A DNA stretch of 64,000 bases from Pseudomonas monsensis (lineage in GTDB: Bacteria > Pseudomonadota > Gammaproteobacteria > Pseudomonadales > Pseudomonadaceae). Both the position numbers and the translations under genes were made by a program. The notes beneath the pieces were generated by a model. It worked only from the letters and a program-made list of their open reading frames with translations, ran no database searches and was not told the origin of the DNA. The stretch spans positions 4,343,501 through 4,407,500 of the forward strand of contig NZ_CP077087.1 of NCBI RefSeq assembly GCF_014268495.2, in the 5' to 3' direction. Below are positions 8,513 to 17,252 of this stretch, in pieces (within the stretch, counting starts at the first letter, position 1; each line of letters starts with the position of its first letter).

Positions 8513-8875
8513 ACCCAAGCGTCACGCACTGCGTTGGCGGCATTGATTGCGCCTGCGCCACGGCACTATTTATTTTTTAAATATAACCCATGAAGTTATT
8601 GCGCAAGCGCTACATGAATGCTCGACAGCAGGATTGTCGAACAATAACTTGAATATTTTTAATTGCACCAAAAATGCGCTCGCAACCATAACTAACAAAT
8701 AATTGAAGCATACATTTCAAATCAACAAGAACAAGGAATACGGCCTGTGACCCGCTAATACATTGACCCGCACCAAATCAGTCCGCCGCGCACCATCAAG
8801 CGCCCTGGCGGACCCGAGTTCAGCTGCTCTATCTCGCTAATCGGCCTGATACTGCGCGCGGTCTGACTCGCCTGT

Positions 8876-8898
8876 AAAAAAGCCCCGGCATTCGGGGC
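8876..8898 (-). terminator. Intrinsic terminator on the minus strand inside the gene-free gap
   Basis: Read on the minus strand: GCCCCG, loop AATGC, CGGGGC, then six T. A textbook rho-independent terminator, yet no protein gene precedes it on that strand. It implies a short minus-strand transcript starting somewhere in about 8900-9100. Confidence 0.75.
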
Positions 8899-9210
8899 CG
8901 TGGACAACCCTGCACTAAAGAAAAACGGGGCAACCGATAAAACTTATATAAATGCGACATGGGTAACAGTGGTGAAATAACCGCTCTACATTTCAGCAAT
9001 ATTTGGCACAGCGGTTGCAAAAAGAACTTCGAACGCAACATCTGCAGGAGCTGCCGAAGGCTCGGCAGGCCCTAGATAAAACAACACCAGGGAACGGCTA
9101 ATGAACATAAAAAGTCGATGACACTAAGCCAGTAAGCCTGCACAAGCCTATTAATAGATAGTTCAACTATCGGCCTGCGCACACCTAGAAGAAAGTTACA
9201 CCCACCCACT

Positions 9211-9231
9211 CGAACATCACCCATATGTTCG
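9211..9231. promoter_or_regulatory. Dyad upstream of tonB, possible operator
   Basis: CGAACAT (9211-9217) and ATGTTCG (9225-9231) form a perfect 7-bp inverted repeat around a 7-base spacer, 42 bases before the tonB start. The geometry suits a dimeric regulator. It does not resemble a Fur box. Confidence 0.35.
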
Positions 9232-9272
9232 GACGGCACCTTATTGCCCTTCATCAACCCGAGGGAGCTTTA

Positions 9273-10091
9273 ATGAACGATGCGGTAAAGCACAAAACCC
9301 TGCCGGGGCCATTACGGGAAGCGCCACTCCCGCCGGCGTTGGGCGGGCCAGCCTTTAAAGCCAACACCTCGCAACCCGGCGGGTTGAATAAACAGCAGAT
9401 GCTGTTGCTGGTGGCGGTATCGGCACTGATACACGGCGGCGCCTGGTGGTTTCTCCAGCAGACCCGGCCCGAGCCACTGCCGACACCGCCGCAGATTCCG
9501 GAAATGACTGTCGAGCTGACCAGCCCGACACCACCGGCACCGCCCACCCCGGAACCACCACCGCCTCCTCCACCACCGCCGGAACCTGAACAACCGGTGG
9601 AAGACGAAGACGCGGTCAAGCCACCGCCGAAACCGGTGGAGAAACCCAAGCCGATCGAAAAACCGAAACCGGTCGAGAAGCCGAAACCGCTGAAAAAAGT
9701 CGAGCCGCCGAAAGCGCCCCCCGCCCCGGCACAACCGGCCGCTCCCGCAGCACCGGCGACCCCGAGCGCGCCACCAGCACCTGCCGCCGCGCTCGCGCCG
9801 GTGAAAGAGTCGGCGGCGATTTCCGGCCTCGCCAGCCTCGGCAACCCGCCGCCGGAATACCCGTCGCTGGCGCTGCGGCGCAATTGGGAGGGCAGCGTGG
9901 TGTTGCGCATTCAGGTACTGGCCAATGGACGCGCCGGCTCGGTGACGGTGACCAAGTCCAGCGGCAAGCCGCAACTGGATGACGCGGCCGTCGCGGCGGT
10001 GAAGAACTGGAAGTTTATTCCGGCCAAACGCGGTGACACGCCGATCGACGGCTTCGCCACCCAGACCATTGATTTCAAATTGCCGCAATAA
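9273..10091 (+). CDS. tonB: TonB energy-transducing protein
   Basis: 272 residues. One N-terminal membrane segment near 27-48 (MLLLVAVSALIHGGAWWFL) carries the usual SALIHG histidine motif that contacts ExbB/ExbD. A long proline-rich periplasmic spacer follows (about 60-170) with runs of P and repeated EKPKP/VEKPKP units. The C-terminal TonB domain (about 180-272) has the YPSLALRRNWEGSVVLRIQV core and ends in a family-like KNWKFIPAKR segment. It transmits proton-motive force to outer-membrane receptors. GAGGGAG lies 6 bases before the ATG at 9273. First gene of tonB-exbB-exbD; a matching receptor and ABC importer follow. Confidence 0.95.
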   Translation: MNDAVKHKTLPGPLREAPLPPALGGPAFKANTSQPGGLNKQQMLLLVAVSALIHGGAWWFLQQTRPEPLPTPPQIPEMTVELTSPTPPAPPTPEPPPPPPPPPEPEQPVEDEDAVKPPPKPVEKPKPIEKPKPVEKPKPLKKVEPPKAPPAPAQPAAPAAPATPSAPPAPAAALAPVKESAAISGLASLGNPPPEYPSLALRRNWEGSVVLRIQVLANGRAGSVTVTKSSGKPQLDDAAVAAVKNWKFIPAKRGDTPIDGFATQTIDFKLPQ

Positions 10092-10142
10092 CGGCACAAC
10101 CCGACGAACTCACAACCGACTTAATGCAAGCGAGGTGTAGCC

Positions 10143-10850
10143 ATGAACCCTTCTCTGTCTTCGATGATTGTCCCCGGTGTGCTCTGGGGGCTGGTGCTGT
10201 TTTCCGTGGTCAGCTGGGCGATCCTGCTGGTCAAGTCGGCGCAATACCTGCGCCAGAAAGCCCAGAACAAACAGTTCAGCAAAGCCTTCTGGGGCGCGCC
10301 GGACCTGCTCACCGCCGCCGAGCACGCCAGCCAGTACCCGGGCTCGCTGGCGCGCATCGCCAGCAGCGGTTTCGAAGCCCTGCTGGTGGAGGATTCGCCG
10401 CGCACCACCCAGCAATTGGCGCACACCATCAATCGCTCGGATCGCCTGGAACGCAACCTGCGCCAGCAGATCCAGAAGGAACGCCGCTCGCTGGAAAACG
10501 GTCAGGCGATCCTCGCCAGTATCGGCAGCACCGCGCCGTTCATTGGGTTGTTCGGCACCGTGTGGGGCATCATGGAAGCCCTGCAAAGCATCGGCGAAAC
10601 CGGTTCGGCCAGCCTTGAAGCGGTCGCCGGCCCGATCGGTCACGCACTGATCGCCACCGGCGTCGGCATCGCCGTCGCGGTGCCGGCGGTGCTGATTTAC
10701 AACTTCTTCCTGCGTCGCCTCAAGCTCGCCTCGGCGGACATGGACGACTTCGCCCACGACTTCGACGCCCTCGCCTCGCGCAGCGCGTTTTCCATCAGCC
10801 GCCAGGCCATCGCCAGCAAAACCACAGCCGCCGTGCGGGAGGCCAGCTGA
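10143..10850 (+). CDS. exbB: ExbB, MotA/TolQ/ExbB proton channel subunit
   Basis: 235 residues of the ExbB/TolQ family. Membrane segments are visible near residues 8-28 (VLWGLVLFSVVSWAILL), 125-145 (ILASIGSTAPFIGLFGTVWG) and 168-190 (LIATGVGIAVAVPAVLIYNFF). The A-P-x-I-G-L-F-G-T-V-W-G motif and the G-x-x-x-A-x-A-x-P-A signature of the proton pathway are both present. It forms the inner-membrane pentamer around ExbD that energises TonB. Stop and exbD start overlap by one base, so the two are translationally coupled. Confidence 0.95.
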   Translation: MNPSLSSMIVPGVLWGLVLFSVVSWAILLVKSAQYLRQKAQNKQFSKAFWGAPDLLTAAEHASQYPGSLARIASSGFEALLVEDSPRTTQQLAHTINRSDRLERNLRQQIQKERRSLENGQAILASIGSTAPFIGLFGTVWGIMEALQSIGETGSASLEAVAGPIGHALIATGVGIAVAVPAVLIYNFFLRRLKLASADMDDFAHDFDALASRSAFSISRQAIASKTTAAVREAS

Positions 10851-11251
10851 TGTCCTTTTCCACTCAAGACAGCGATGAAGTGCTCAGCGAAATGAACGTC
10901 ACGCCGCTGGTGGACGTGATGCTCGTGCTGCTGGTGGTGTTCATCGTCACCGCACCGCTGATGACCAACGCGATCAAAGTCAACTTGCCGAAAACCGACG
11001 CCGTCGCCCCCGCCGAAAAGAAGGATCCGGTAGTGGTCAGCGTCGATCAGGACGGCAAGTTCTATCTGGCCAAGACTGAACTGGCTCCGGAATCACTGGA
11101 GGCCAGCCTCAAGGAGGTCAAGGCCAAGGACAGCGAAGTCCGCGTGCAGCTGCAGGCCGACTCCGCCGTCAATTACGGCCAGGTGGCCAAGGCCATGGCG
11201 TCGATCGAACGCTCGGGCATTACCAAAATATCGGTGATGACCACCCACTGA
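10850..11251 (+). CDS. exbD: ExbD, TonB-complex proton channel subunit
   Basis: 133 residues. The N-terminal segment EMNVTPLVDVMLVLLVVFIV contains the aspartate in the single membrane helix (PLVDVMLVLL) that is protonated during energy transduction. The rest is the periplasmic ExbD domain. The ATG overlaps the exbB TGA. A 15-bp perfect hairpin follows the stop, which probably separates this operon from the receptor gene. Confidence 0.95.
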   Translation: MSFSTQDSDEVLSEMNVTPLVDVMLVLLVVFIVTAPLMTNAIKVNLPKTDAVAPAEKKDPVVVSVDQDGKFYLAKTELAPESLEASLKEVKAKDSEVRVQLQADSAVNYGQVAKAMASIERSGITKISVMTTH

Positions 11252-11253
11252 GT

Positions 11254-11293
11254 GCGGTGTCGGGCGCGCGTCAAAAAACGCGCCCGACACCGC
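11254..11293 (+). terminator. Strong hairpin after exbD
   Basis: GCGGTGTCGGGCGCG (11254-11268) and its perfect complement at 11279-11293 flank a 10-base loop that contains six A. The stem starts 2 bases after the exbD stop. No T-run follows, so it may act as an mRNA 3' end stabiliser or need Rho. Confidence 0.65.
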
Positions 11294-11458
11294 GGACCGC
11301 CTCCCGTCGCAATCAGCCGACCGAAAAACGCAAAGCGTCTTCGGAGGGGATCGGCTTGCTTGAAGAAAGTGGTTTTCCGCACGCGGTATCACCGAAAGCG
11401 GAGCAATGAGGGGCTCACAAGGCCAATTCGATAACGTCTAACAAAGTCGGAAACAACC

Positions 11459-14170
11459 ATGCTGATGAACACTCCACGCTTCACGCTCAAACCTTTGGTG
11501 GCAACGATTTCTCGTCACCGTTTTGTTCCGTTGTACCTGGTGGCCATGGGGATGGGCGCCGGCACCGTGCAAGCCGCCGAGGACGACAATGCTGCCGTAC
11601 CGGCTGCGGCGACGGTGGCTGCGCCGACCACGCAACTGCAACGGGTGGAAGTGACCGGTTCGGCGATTCGCCGGGTCGATGCCGAGACGGCGGTGCCGAT
11701 CACCATTCTCAAGGCCGATGAACTGCGCAAACAAGGCGTGACCACCACCGCCGAACTGGTGCAGCGCATCACCGGCAGCCAGTCGATCAACAACAGCGCC
11801 GGCTCGGTGGGCGCGGCCACCGGCGGCGCGTCGTTTGCCGACATGCGCGGCATCGGCGCGAACAAGACGCTGGTGCTGCTCAACGGTCGACGCCTGGCCA
11901 ACAACGCCTTGTCCGGCACCAACTCGGCCGGCGGCGCGGTGGATCTGAACATGATCCCGTTTGCCGCCATCGAACGCGTGGAAGTCCTGCGCGACGGCGC
12001 GTCAGCCCTGTACGGCACCGACGCCATCGGCGGCGTGATCAACTTCATCACCAAGAAATCCATGACCGACGGCCAGTTGACCCTCGGCGGCGAAACCCCG
12101 ACCCACAGCGGCGGTGGCGCTACCAAAGACATGAGCGCCAGTTGGGGTTACGGCGATCTGGAGCAGGACCGCTTCAACGTGCTCGGCGTGTTCAACTACA
12201 ACAAGCAGCAGAACCTCGACGCCAACGACCGCTCCTTTGCCCGCGACTACGTGCCCGGCCGCGGCCTGGACCAGACCTCCGGCACCGCATTCCCCGGCAA
12301 CTACAGCCAGAACGGCAACGCCACCAACCCACTGGCCAACAGCAATTGCAACGGTCCCAACCTGGTGGCCCGCGACGGTTTGTGCCGCTTCAGCACCCGC
12401 GAATACATCGACCTGATTCCGCAAACTGAAAAGACTTCGTTCTTCGGCAAGACCACCGGCAAGCTGGCGGACGACCACAACGTCAACCTCGAATACTTCT
12501 GGTCGCGCAACAACAACGCCACGGCGGTCGGCCCGGCTCCGCTCACCGGCCTGAGCCTGGATGCCTCATCGCCCTACTACCCCGGCAACGGCATCACCCC
12601 GGCGCCCACCGGTTTCGCCCTCGACCCGACGCAACCGGTGGACGTCAACTGGCGCGAAACCGCCGCCGGTCCCCGCGAATCGAAAGACCAGAACACCAGC
12701 CAGCGCTTCTTGCTCAGCTTCGACGGTCTGGTCGGCGGCTGGGATTACAATGTCGGCGCCTCGTACAACCAGAACAAAATCGTCTCCAGCGTCACCAGCG
12801 GTTATGTCAGCGACCAGGCGATGATCAATGGTCTGGCCAGCGGCCTGCTCAACCCGTTCGGCCCGCAATCCGCTGCCGGCCAGCAGTACATCGACGCGGC
12901 GGCGTACCACGGCGCCTACACCACGGCTGTCGGCCGCGTGGCCGGGTTCGACGGCCGGATCAGCCGCGAAATCGGTGACTGGTTCGGCGCCGGTCCTTCC
13001 GGCCTGGCGCTGGGTGGCGAGTACCGCAAAGAGAAATTCCACCAGGACTTCGAGCAGTTTGCCGGCGATATCCAGAGCCTTGGCATCGACCCGAACGGCA
13101 GCGTCGAAGGCGACCGCAGCGTGAAAGCCGCGTACGCCGAAATCAACGTGCCGGTGCTCGATAGCCTCGAACTGTCCGCCGCCGTGCGTCACGACAAATA
13201 CAGCGACTTCGGCAGCACCACCAACCCGAAATACTCGTTCCGTTACCAGCCGTTGAAAGAGCTGGTGGTACGTGGTGCCTACAGCGAAGGTTTCCGTGCG
13301 CCGTCGCTGTACGAGCTCTATTCACCGCGCAGCATCACCTTCACCCAGGGCTACTACAACGACCCGGTGCTGTGTACCGGCGGCGTAGTGCAACCAGGCG
13401 GCAACGGCGGGCGCGATTGCGGTCAGCAGTTCCTCAACCAGATCGGCGGCAATGAGGATCTGGCGCCGGAGAAAGCCCGCAACGTCACCCTGGGCTTCGT
13501 TTATCAACCGGTGAACAACCTGTCGGTGGGCCTGGATTTCTGGTGGATTCACATTTCCAACCAGATCCAGCCGTTCCCGGAATCCACCGTGTTTGATCAG
13601 GCCGGTGCCTATCAGGACCGCTTCGTGCGCAATGCCGACGGCACGCTCAACTACATCGTCACTGGCAACGCCAACCTCGGCATCGTCGAAACCAACGGGG
13701 TCGACGTGTCGCTGGACTATCGCTTCCCGAACACGCCGTACGGCCAGTTCGGCCTGGGCCTGCAAGGCACCTATGTTGACGAGTACGACTTCCAGAGCAC
13801 CATCAAAGGCCCGTTCACCGACAAGGTCGGCGACTTCCAGGGTGACGGCGTGATTGCCCGCTGGAAACACAACCTCACCGGCAGCTGGACCTTCGGCGCG
13901 GCGCGGGCGTCGCTGACCAACCGCTTCACCACCGGCTACAACGACTACGACCGTGAAACCCATGCACGCGTGGCGTCGTATTCGGTGTGGGACCTGTCGG
14001 CCGGCTACACCTTCGACAAGGTGCTGGACGTCGATGCCGGGCTGAAGAACATGTTCGACCGCAACCCGCCGTTCACCAACCAGGCCTACAACTTCCAGAG
14101 CGGCTATGACCCGCGCTACACCGATCCGCTGGGCCGTACCTTGTTTGCGCGCATGACTTACCACTTCTAA
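11459..14170 (+). CDS. TonB-dependent outer-membrane receptor
   Basis: 903 residues. A signal peptide is likely around residues 1-40 (VAMGMGAGTVQAAED). The TonB box region is probably RVEVTG near 60. The plug domain runs to about 200 with LVLLNGRRLANN, NMIPFAAIERVEVLRDGASALYG and the IGGVINFITKK end. The rest is a beta barrel, ending in the aromatic residue of RMTYHF that is required for outer-membrane assembly. The plug pattern resembles the receptors with NGRRL and DGASA motifs that are often tied to peptide or carbohydrate ligands rather than classical siderophores; this is inference. It sits between tonB-exbBD and yejABEF, suggesting a dedicated import route. Confidence 0.93.
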   Translation: MLMNTPRFTLKPLVATISRHRFVPLYLVAMGMGAGTVQAAEDDNAAVPAAATVAAPTTQLQRVEVTGSAIRRVDAETAVPITILKADELRKQGVTTTAELVQRITGSQSINNSAGSVGAATGGASFADMRGIGANKTLVLLNGRRLANNALSGTNSAGGAVDLNMIPFAAIERVEVLRDGASALYGTDAIGGVINFITKKSMTDGQLTLGGETPTHSGGGATKDMSASWGYGDLEQDRFNVLGVFNYNKQQNLDANDRSFARDYVPGRGLDQTSGTAFPGNYSQNGNATNPLANSNCNGPNLVARDGLCRFSTREYIDLIPQTEKTSFFGKTTGKLADDHNVNLEYFWSRNNNATAVGPAPLTGLSLDASSPYYPGNGITPAPTGFALDPTQPVDVNWRETAAGPRESKDQNTSQRFLLSFDGLVGGWDYNVGASYNQNKIVSSVTSGYVSDQAMINGLASGLLNPFGPQSAAGQQYIDAAAYHGAYTTAVGRVAGFDGRISREIGDWFGAGPSGLALGGEYRKEKFHQDFEQFAGDIQSLGIDPNGSVEGDRSVKAAYAEINVPVLDSLELSAAVRHDKYSDFGSTTNPKYSFRYQPLKELVVRGAYSEGFRAPSLYELYSPRSITFTQGYYNDPVLCTGGVVQPGGNGGRDCGQQFLNQIGGNEDLAPEKARNVTLGFVYQPVNNLSVGLDFWWIHISNQIQPFPESTVFDQAGAYQDRFVRNADGTLNYIVTGNANLGIVETNGVDVSLDYRFPNTPYGQFGLGLQGTYVDEYDFQSTIKGPFTDKVGDFQGDGVIARWKHNLTGSWTFGAARASLTNRFTTGYNDYDRETHARVASYSVWDLSAGYTFDKVLDVDAGLKNMFDRNPPFTNQAYNFQSGYDPRYTDPLGRTLFARMTYHF

Positions 14171-14188
14171 AGAACGAGCACCATAAAA

Positions 14189-14283
14189 CCCTGTGGGAGC
14201 TGGCTTGCCAGCGATGGCGGTGTGTCAGTGAAGTAGATGGCGACTGACACGACGCCATCGCTGGCAAGCCAGCTCCCACAAGG
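14189..14283. repeat. REP doublet (REPIN), GTGGGAGCTGG class
   Basis: Two inverted copies of the REP core (CTGTGGGAGCTGGC...) face each other across about 35 bases, between the receptor and yejA. Typical Pseudomonas REPIN layout. Confidence 0.9.
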
Positions 14284-14320
14284 GCTCCGTGACCATTCAG
14301 TGATTTTGGGGAGTGACTTC

Positions 14321-16186
14321 ATGAGACTCATGCGCAACATGGCTGGCCTGCTGCTCGGCAGTGCGCTGCTATGCACCGGCACTTCGGCGCTGGCCGGCGG
14401 CAGTTATGCGCTGACGGTTTACGGCGAAGCGCCGAAGTATCCGGCGAATTTCGAGCATTTCGACTTCGTCGATCCCAAGGCGCCCAAGGGCGGTTCGCTG
14501 AGCCGGGCGTCGATGGAAATCGGTCAATACAACTACATCACCCCGTATGCCGATCAGGGCATTTCCGTGGTGCAGGTCAACGACTGGGTGTATGCGCCGC
14601 TGGCGTTCCGTTCGCTGGACGAGCCCTACACCGTTTACGGACTGGTCGCGCAACAAATGGAACGCGATCCCGAGGGACTCTGGGTACGCTTCACCCTCAA
14701 TCCAAAGGCACGCTTCGCCGACGGCACGCCGATCACCGCCGAGGACGTGCGCTACACCTTCAACCTGCTGATGACCAAGGGCAGCCTCAGCTATCGCCAG
14801 CAATACGCCGACGTGCAGGACGTGCTGATCGAAGGCCCGCGGCAGGTGCGCTTCACTTTCAAGAACAATCTCAACCGCACGTTGGCACTGGACCTGGCGA
14901 CGATGCGCGTGCTGCCCGAACACTGGTGGCAAACCCGCGACTTTGCCAATGGCGGCGGTTTCGAGCCGCCGCTGGGCAGCGGCCCGTACCGCGTGAGCAA
15001 GGTCGATGCCGGGCGCAGCATCAGTTTCGAACGCGATCCGGACTGGTGGGGCAAAGACCTGCCGGTCAGTCGCGGCATGTACAACTTCGACACCCTGACG
15101 GTGAATTTTTACGGCGACACTGACGTCGCCCGTCAGTTGTTGCAGGCCGGCGCCTTCGACTACAACCGCGAATTCTCCTCGTCCGGTTATGTGGTCGGCT
15201 ATGACAGCCCGGCATTGCGTGACGGTCGCTTGCAGCAGTCGATCCTTGCCCCGGACAAACCGACGGCGGCGCAGGGCTTCGTGTTCAACCTGCAAAACCC
15301 GATTTTCCAGGATCGTCGCGTGCGTCAGGCCATCAGCCTGCTGTGGGATTTCGAGTGGACTAACAAGCAGATGATGCGCGGCTTCTACGTGCGCCAGAAC
15401 AGCTTCTGGCCAAAGAGTGAAATGGCCGCCACCGCGCTACCTGATGCCGACGAGTTGAAGATCCTCGAACCGCTGCGCGGGCAAATCCCCGACGAGGTCT
15501 TCACCGCGGTGTATCAGGCACCGAAAACCGATGGCAGCGGCTACATCCGCGACAAGCAACTGCAAGCGTTGAAACTGCTCGCCGAGGCCGGCTGGACACC
15601 GCAACACAATCGGCTGGTCAACGCTGCCGGCGAGCCTTTGGAATTCACGTTTCTCGACGGTCAGGGTGGCTTCGACCGCATGCTGCTGCCGTTCAAGCGC
15701 ACCCTCGCGCAGATCGGCATCTCCCTGAATTTGCGCCGGATCGACTCAGCGCAATACATCAACCGCCTCAACGCCCGGGACTACGACATGATCGTCGCCG
15801 CTTTCCCGCGCAGCGGCGATCCGATCGTCTCTCCCGGCCGTGAGTTGTACAACCTGTACGCCTCGCAAAGTGCCACACAGGTCGGCAGTTCCAACTCAAT
15901 GGTGCTGGCCAACCCGGCGGTCGATCAACTGATCGACGGGCTGGTCCAGGCCAACACTCGCGAAGCCATGGTGCATTACGCCCGCGCCCTCGACCGGGTG
16001 CTGCAATGGGGTTACTACATGATTCCCAACTACTACTCCAAAGGCACGCCGACGGTGTATCAGAACCGTTTCGGCATGCCGTCTGTGCAACCGGCATACG
16101 ACGAAGGCCTCAACACCTGGTGGGAGGTCTCGGCCAAGCCGTTGACCACGCAACAGATGCACACCCGGCTCGCGGGGGGTCAGTGA
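14321..16186 (+). CDS. yejA: Periplasmic peptide-binding protein of a Yej-type ABC importer
   Basis: 621 residues of the family 5 extracellular solute-binding proteins, YejA branch. A signal peptide spans about 1-26 (LLLGSALLCTGTSALAGG). Family features include YGEAPKYPANFEHFDFVDP near the mature N-terminus, GGSLSRASMEIGQYNYITPY and LGSGPYRVSKVDAGRSI. It binds oligopeptides (in E. coli, microcin C and other modified peptides) and hands them to YejB/YejE. The start at 14321 has GGGGAG upstream; the frame above it runs into the REP doublet. Start of a four-gene operon, with yejB beginning 1 base after the stop. Confidence 0.93.
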   Translation: MRLMRNMAGLLLGSALLCTGTSALAGGSYALTVYGEAPKYPANFEHFDFVDPKAPKGGSLSRASMEIGQYNYITPYADQGISVVQVNDWVYAPLAFRSLDEPYTVYGLVAQQMERDPEGLWVRFTLNPKARFADGTPITAEDVRYTFNLLMTKGSLSYRQQYADVQDVLIEGPRQVRFTFKNNLNRTLALDLATMRVLPEHWWQTRDFANGGGFEPPLGSGPYRVSKVDAGRSISFERDPDWWGKDLPVSRGMYNFDTLTVNFYGDTDVARQLLQAGAFDYNREFSSSGYVVGYDSPALRDGRLQQSILAPDKPTAAQGFVFNLQNPIFQDRRVRQAISLLWDFEWTNKQMMRGFYVRQNSFWPKSEMAATALPDADELKILEPLRGQIPDEVFTAVYQAPKTDGSGYIRDKQLQALKLLAEAGWTPQHNRLVNAAGEPLEFTFLDGQGGFDRMLLPFKRTLAQIGISLNLRRIDSAQYINRLNARDYDMIVAAFPRSGDPIVSPGRELYNLYASQSATQVGSSNSMVLANPAVDQLIDGLVQANTREAMVHYARALDRVLQWGYYMIPNYYSKGTPTVYQNRFGMPSVQPAYDEGLNTWWEVSAKPLTTQQMHTRLAGGQ

Positions 16187-16187
16187 C

Positions 16188-17252
16188 ATGCTGCGTTATC
16201 TGAGTAGGCGTTTGCTGCTGATCATCCCCACGCTGCTGTGCATTCTGGTGGTCAATTTCCTCATCGTGCAGGCCGCACCGGGTGGCCCGGTGGAACAAGC
16301 CATTGCGCGCCTGCAAGGCTTCGGCGGACACAGCATGGGCGGCGGAGGCGAAGTGGCCGCGACGGGCGGTGCCGGACGCAGCAGCCGTGGCCTCGACCCG
16401 GCGCTGATCGAAGAAATCAAACACCACTACGGCTTCGACAAACCGATGCACGAACGCCTGTGGCTGATGCTGAAAAACTACGCGCAACTGGATCTGGGCA
16501 GCAGTTTCTTTCGTGGCGCCAAGGTCACCGACCTGATCGCGCAGAAGTTGCCGGTGTCGCTGTCGCTGGGCTTGTGGGCAACGTTGATCACCTACCTGAT
16601 TTCGATCCCGCTGGGCATTCGCAAAGCAATCACCAACGGCAGCGCCTTCGATGTCTGGAGCAGCACGGCGATCATCATCGGCTACGCGATGCCGGCGTTT
16701 CTGTTCGCGATTCTGTTGATCGTGGTGTTTGCCGGTGGCAGTTACGTCAACTGGTTTCCGGTGCAGGGCCTGGTCTCGGACAACTTCGACAGCCTCAGCC
16801 CCCTCGGCAAAGTCGGCGATTACCTCTGGCATCTGGTATTGCCGGTGACGGCGCTGGTGATCGGCGGCTTCGCCACGCTGACCATCCTGACCAAAAACAG
16901 CTTCCTCAACGAAATCAGCCGCCAGTACGTGATCACTGCGCGGGCCAAGGGTTTGACCGAGCGCCGCGTGCTTTACGGCCATGTGTTTCGCAACGCGATG
17001 CTGCTGGTGGTGGCCGGTGTGCCGTCGGCGTTGATCGAGGTGTTTTTCGCCGGCTCCTTGCTGATCGAAACCATTTTCAACCTCGATGGCCTCGGGCGCA
17101 TGAGCTACGAAGCGGCGGTGTCGCGTGATTATCCGGTGGTGTTCGGCGCGCTGTTTCTGTTCACCCTGTTCGGTCTGCTGATCAAGCTGATCGGCGACCT
17201 CTGCTACACCCTGCTCGACCCGCGCATCGACTTCTCGGCGAGGACTGCCTGA
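16188..17252 (+). CDS. yejB: ABC importer inner-membrane permease YejB
   Basis: 354 residues, BPD_transp_1 permease. First helix at 8-28 (LIIPTLLCILVVNFLIVQAAPGGP), then a long glycine-rich periplasmic loop with RSSRGLDPALIEEIKHHYGFDKP, then five further helices. The EAA loop for ATPase contact is near RQYVITARAKGLTERRVLYGHVFRNA. Closest to YejB of E. coli by length and loop. Last base of the stop is shared with the yejE start, so the two are coupled. Confidence 0.93.
   Translation: MLRYLSRRLLLIIPTLLCILVVNFLIVQAAPGGPVEQAIARLQGFGGHSMGGGGEVAATGGAGRSSRGLDPALIEEIKHHYGFDKPMHERLWLMLKNYAQLDLGSSFFRGAKVTDLIAQKLPVSLSLGLWATLITYLISIPLGIRKAITNGSAFDVWSSTAIIIGYAMPAFLFAILLIVVFAGGSYVNWFPVQGLVSDNFDSLSPLGKVGDYLWHLVLPVTALVIGGFATLTILTKNSFLNEISRQYVITARAKGLTERRVLYGHVFRNAMLLVVAGVPSALIEVFFAGSLLIETIFNLDGLGRMSYEAAVSRDYPVVFGALFLFTLFGLLIKLIGDLCYTLLDPRIDFSARTA

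Larger units (their letters stand above)
8150..9272. other. 1.1 kb AT-rich gap without a recognisable gene, upstream of tonB
   Basis: Between divergent GST and tonB. It contains stretches unusually rich in A and T for this chromosome (about 8560-8740), several short open frames with no family resemblance, a 35-codon frame with a good ribosome site (8405-8512), a minus-strand intrinsic terminator (8876-8898) and a 7-bp dyad at 9211-9231. It is too long for a simple promoter region. It may hold a small RNA or decayed genes. Confidence 0.6.

Noticed and set aside
8502..8563. A minus-strand GAGAINAANAVRDAW segment that resembles the C-terminus of subtilases
   Set aside because: Only about 20 residues between two stops. 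Too short to call.
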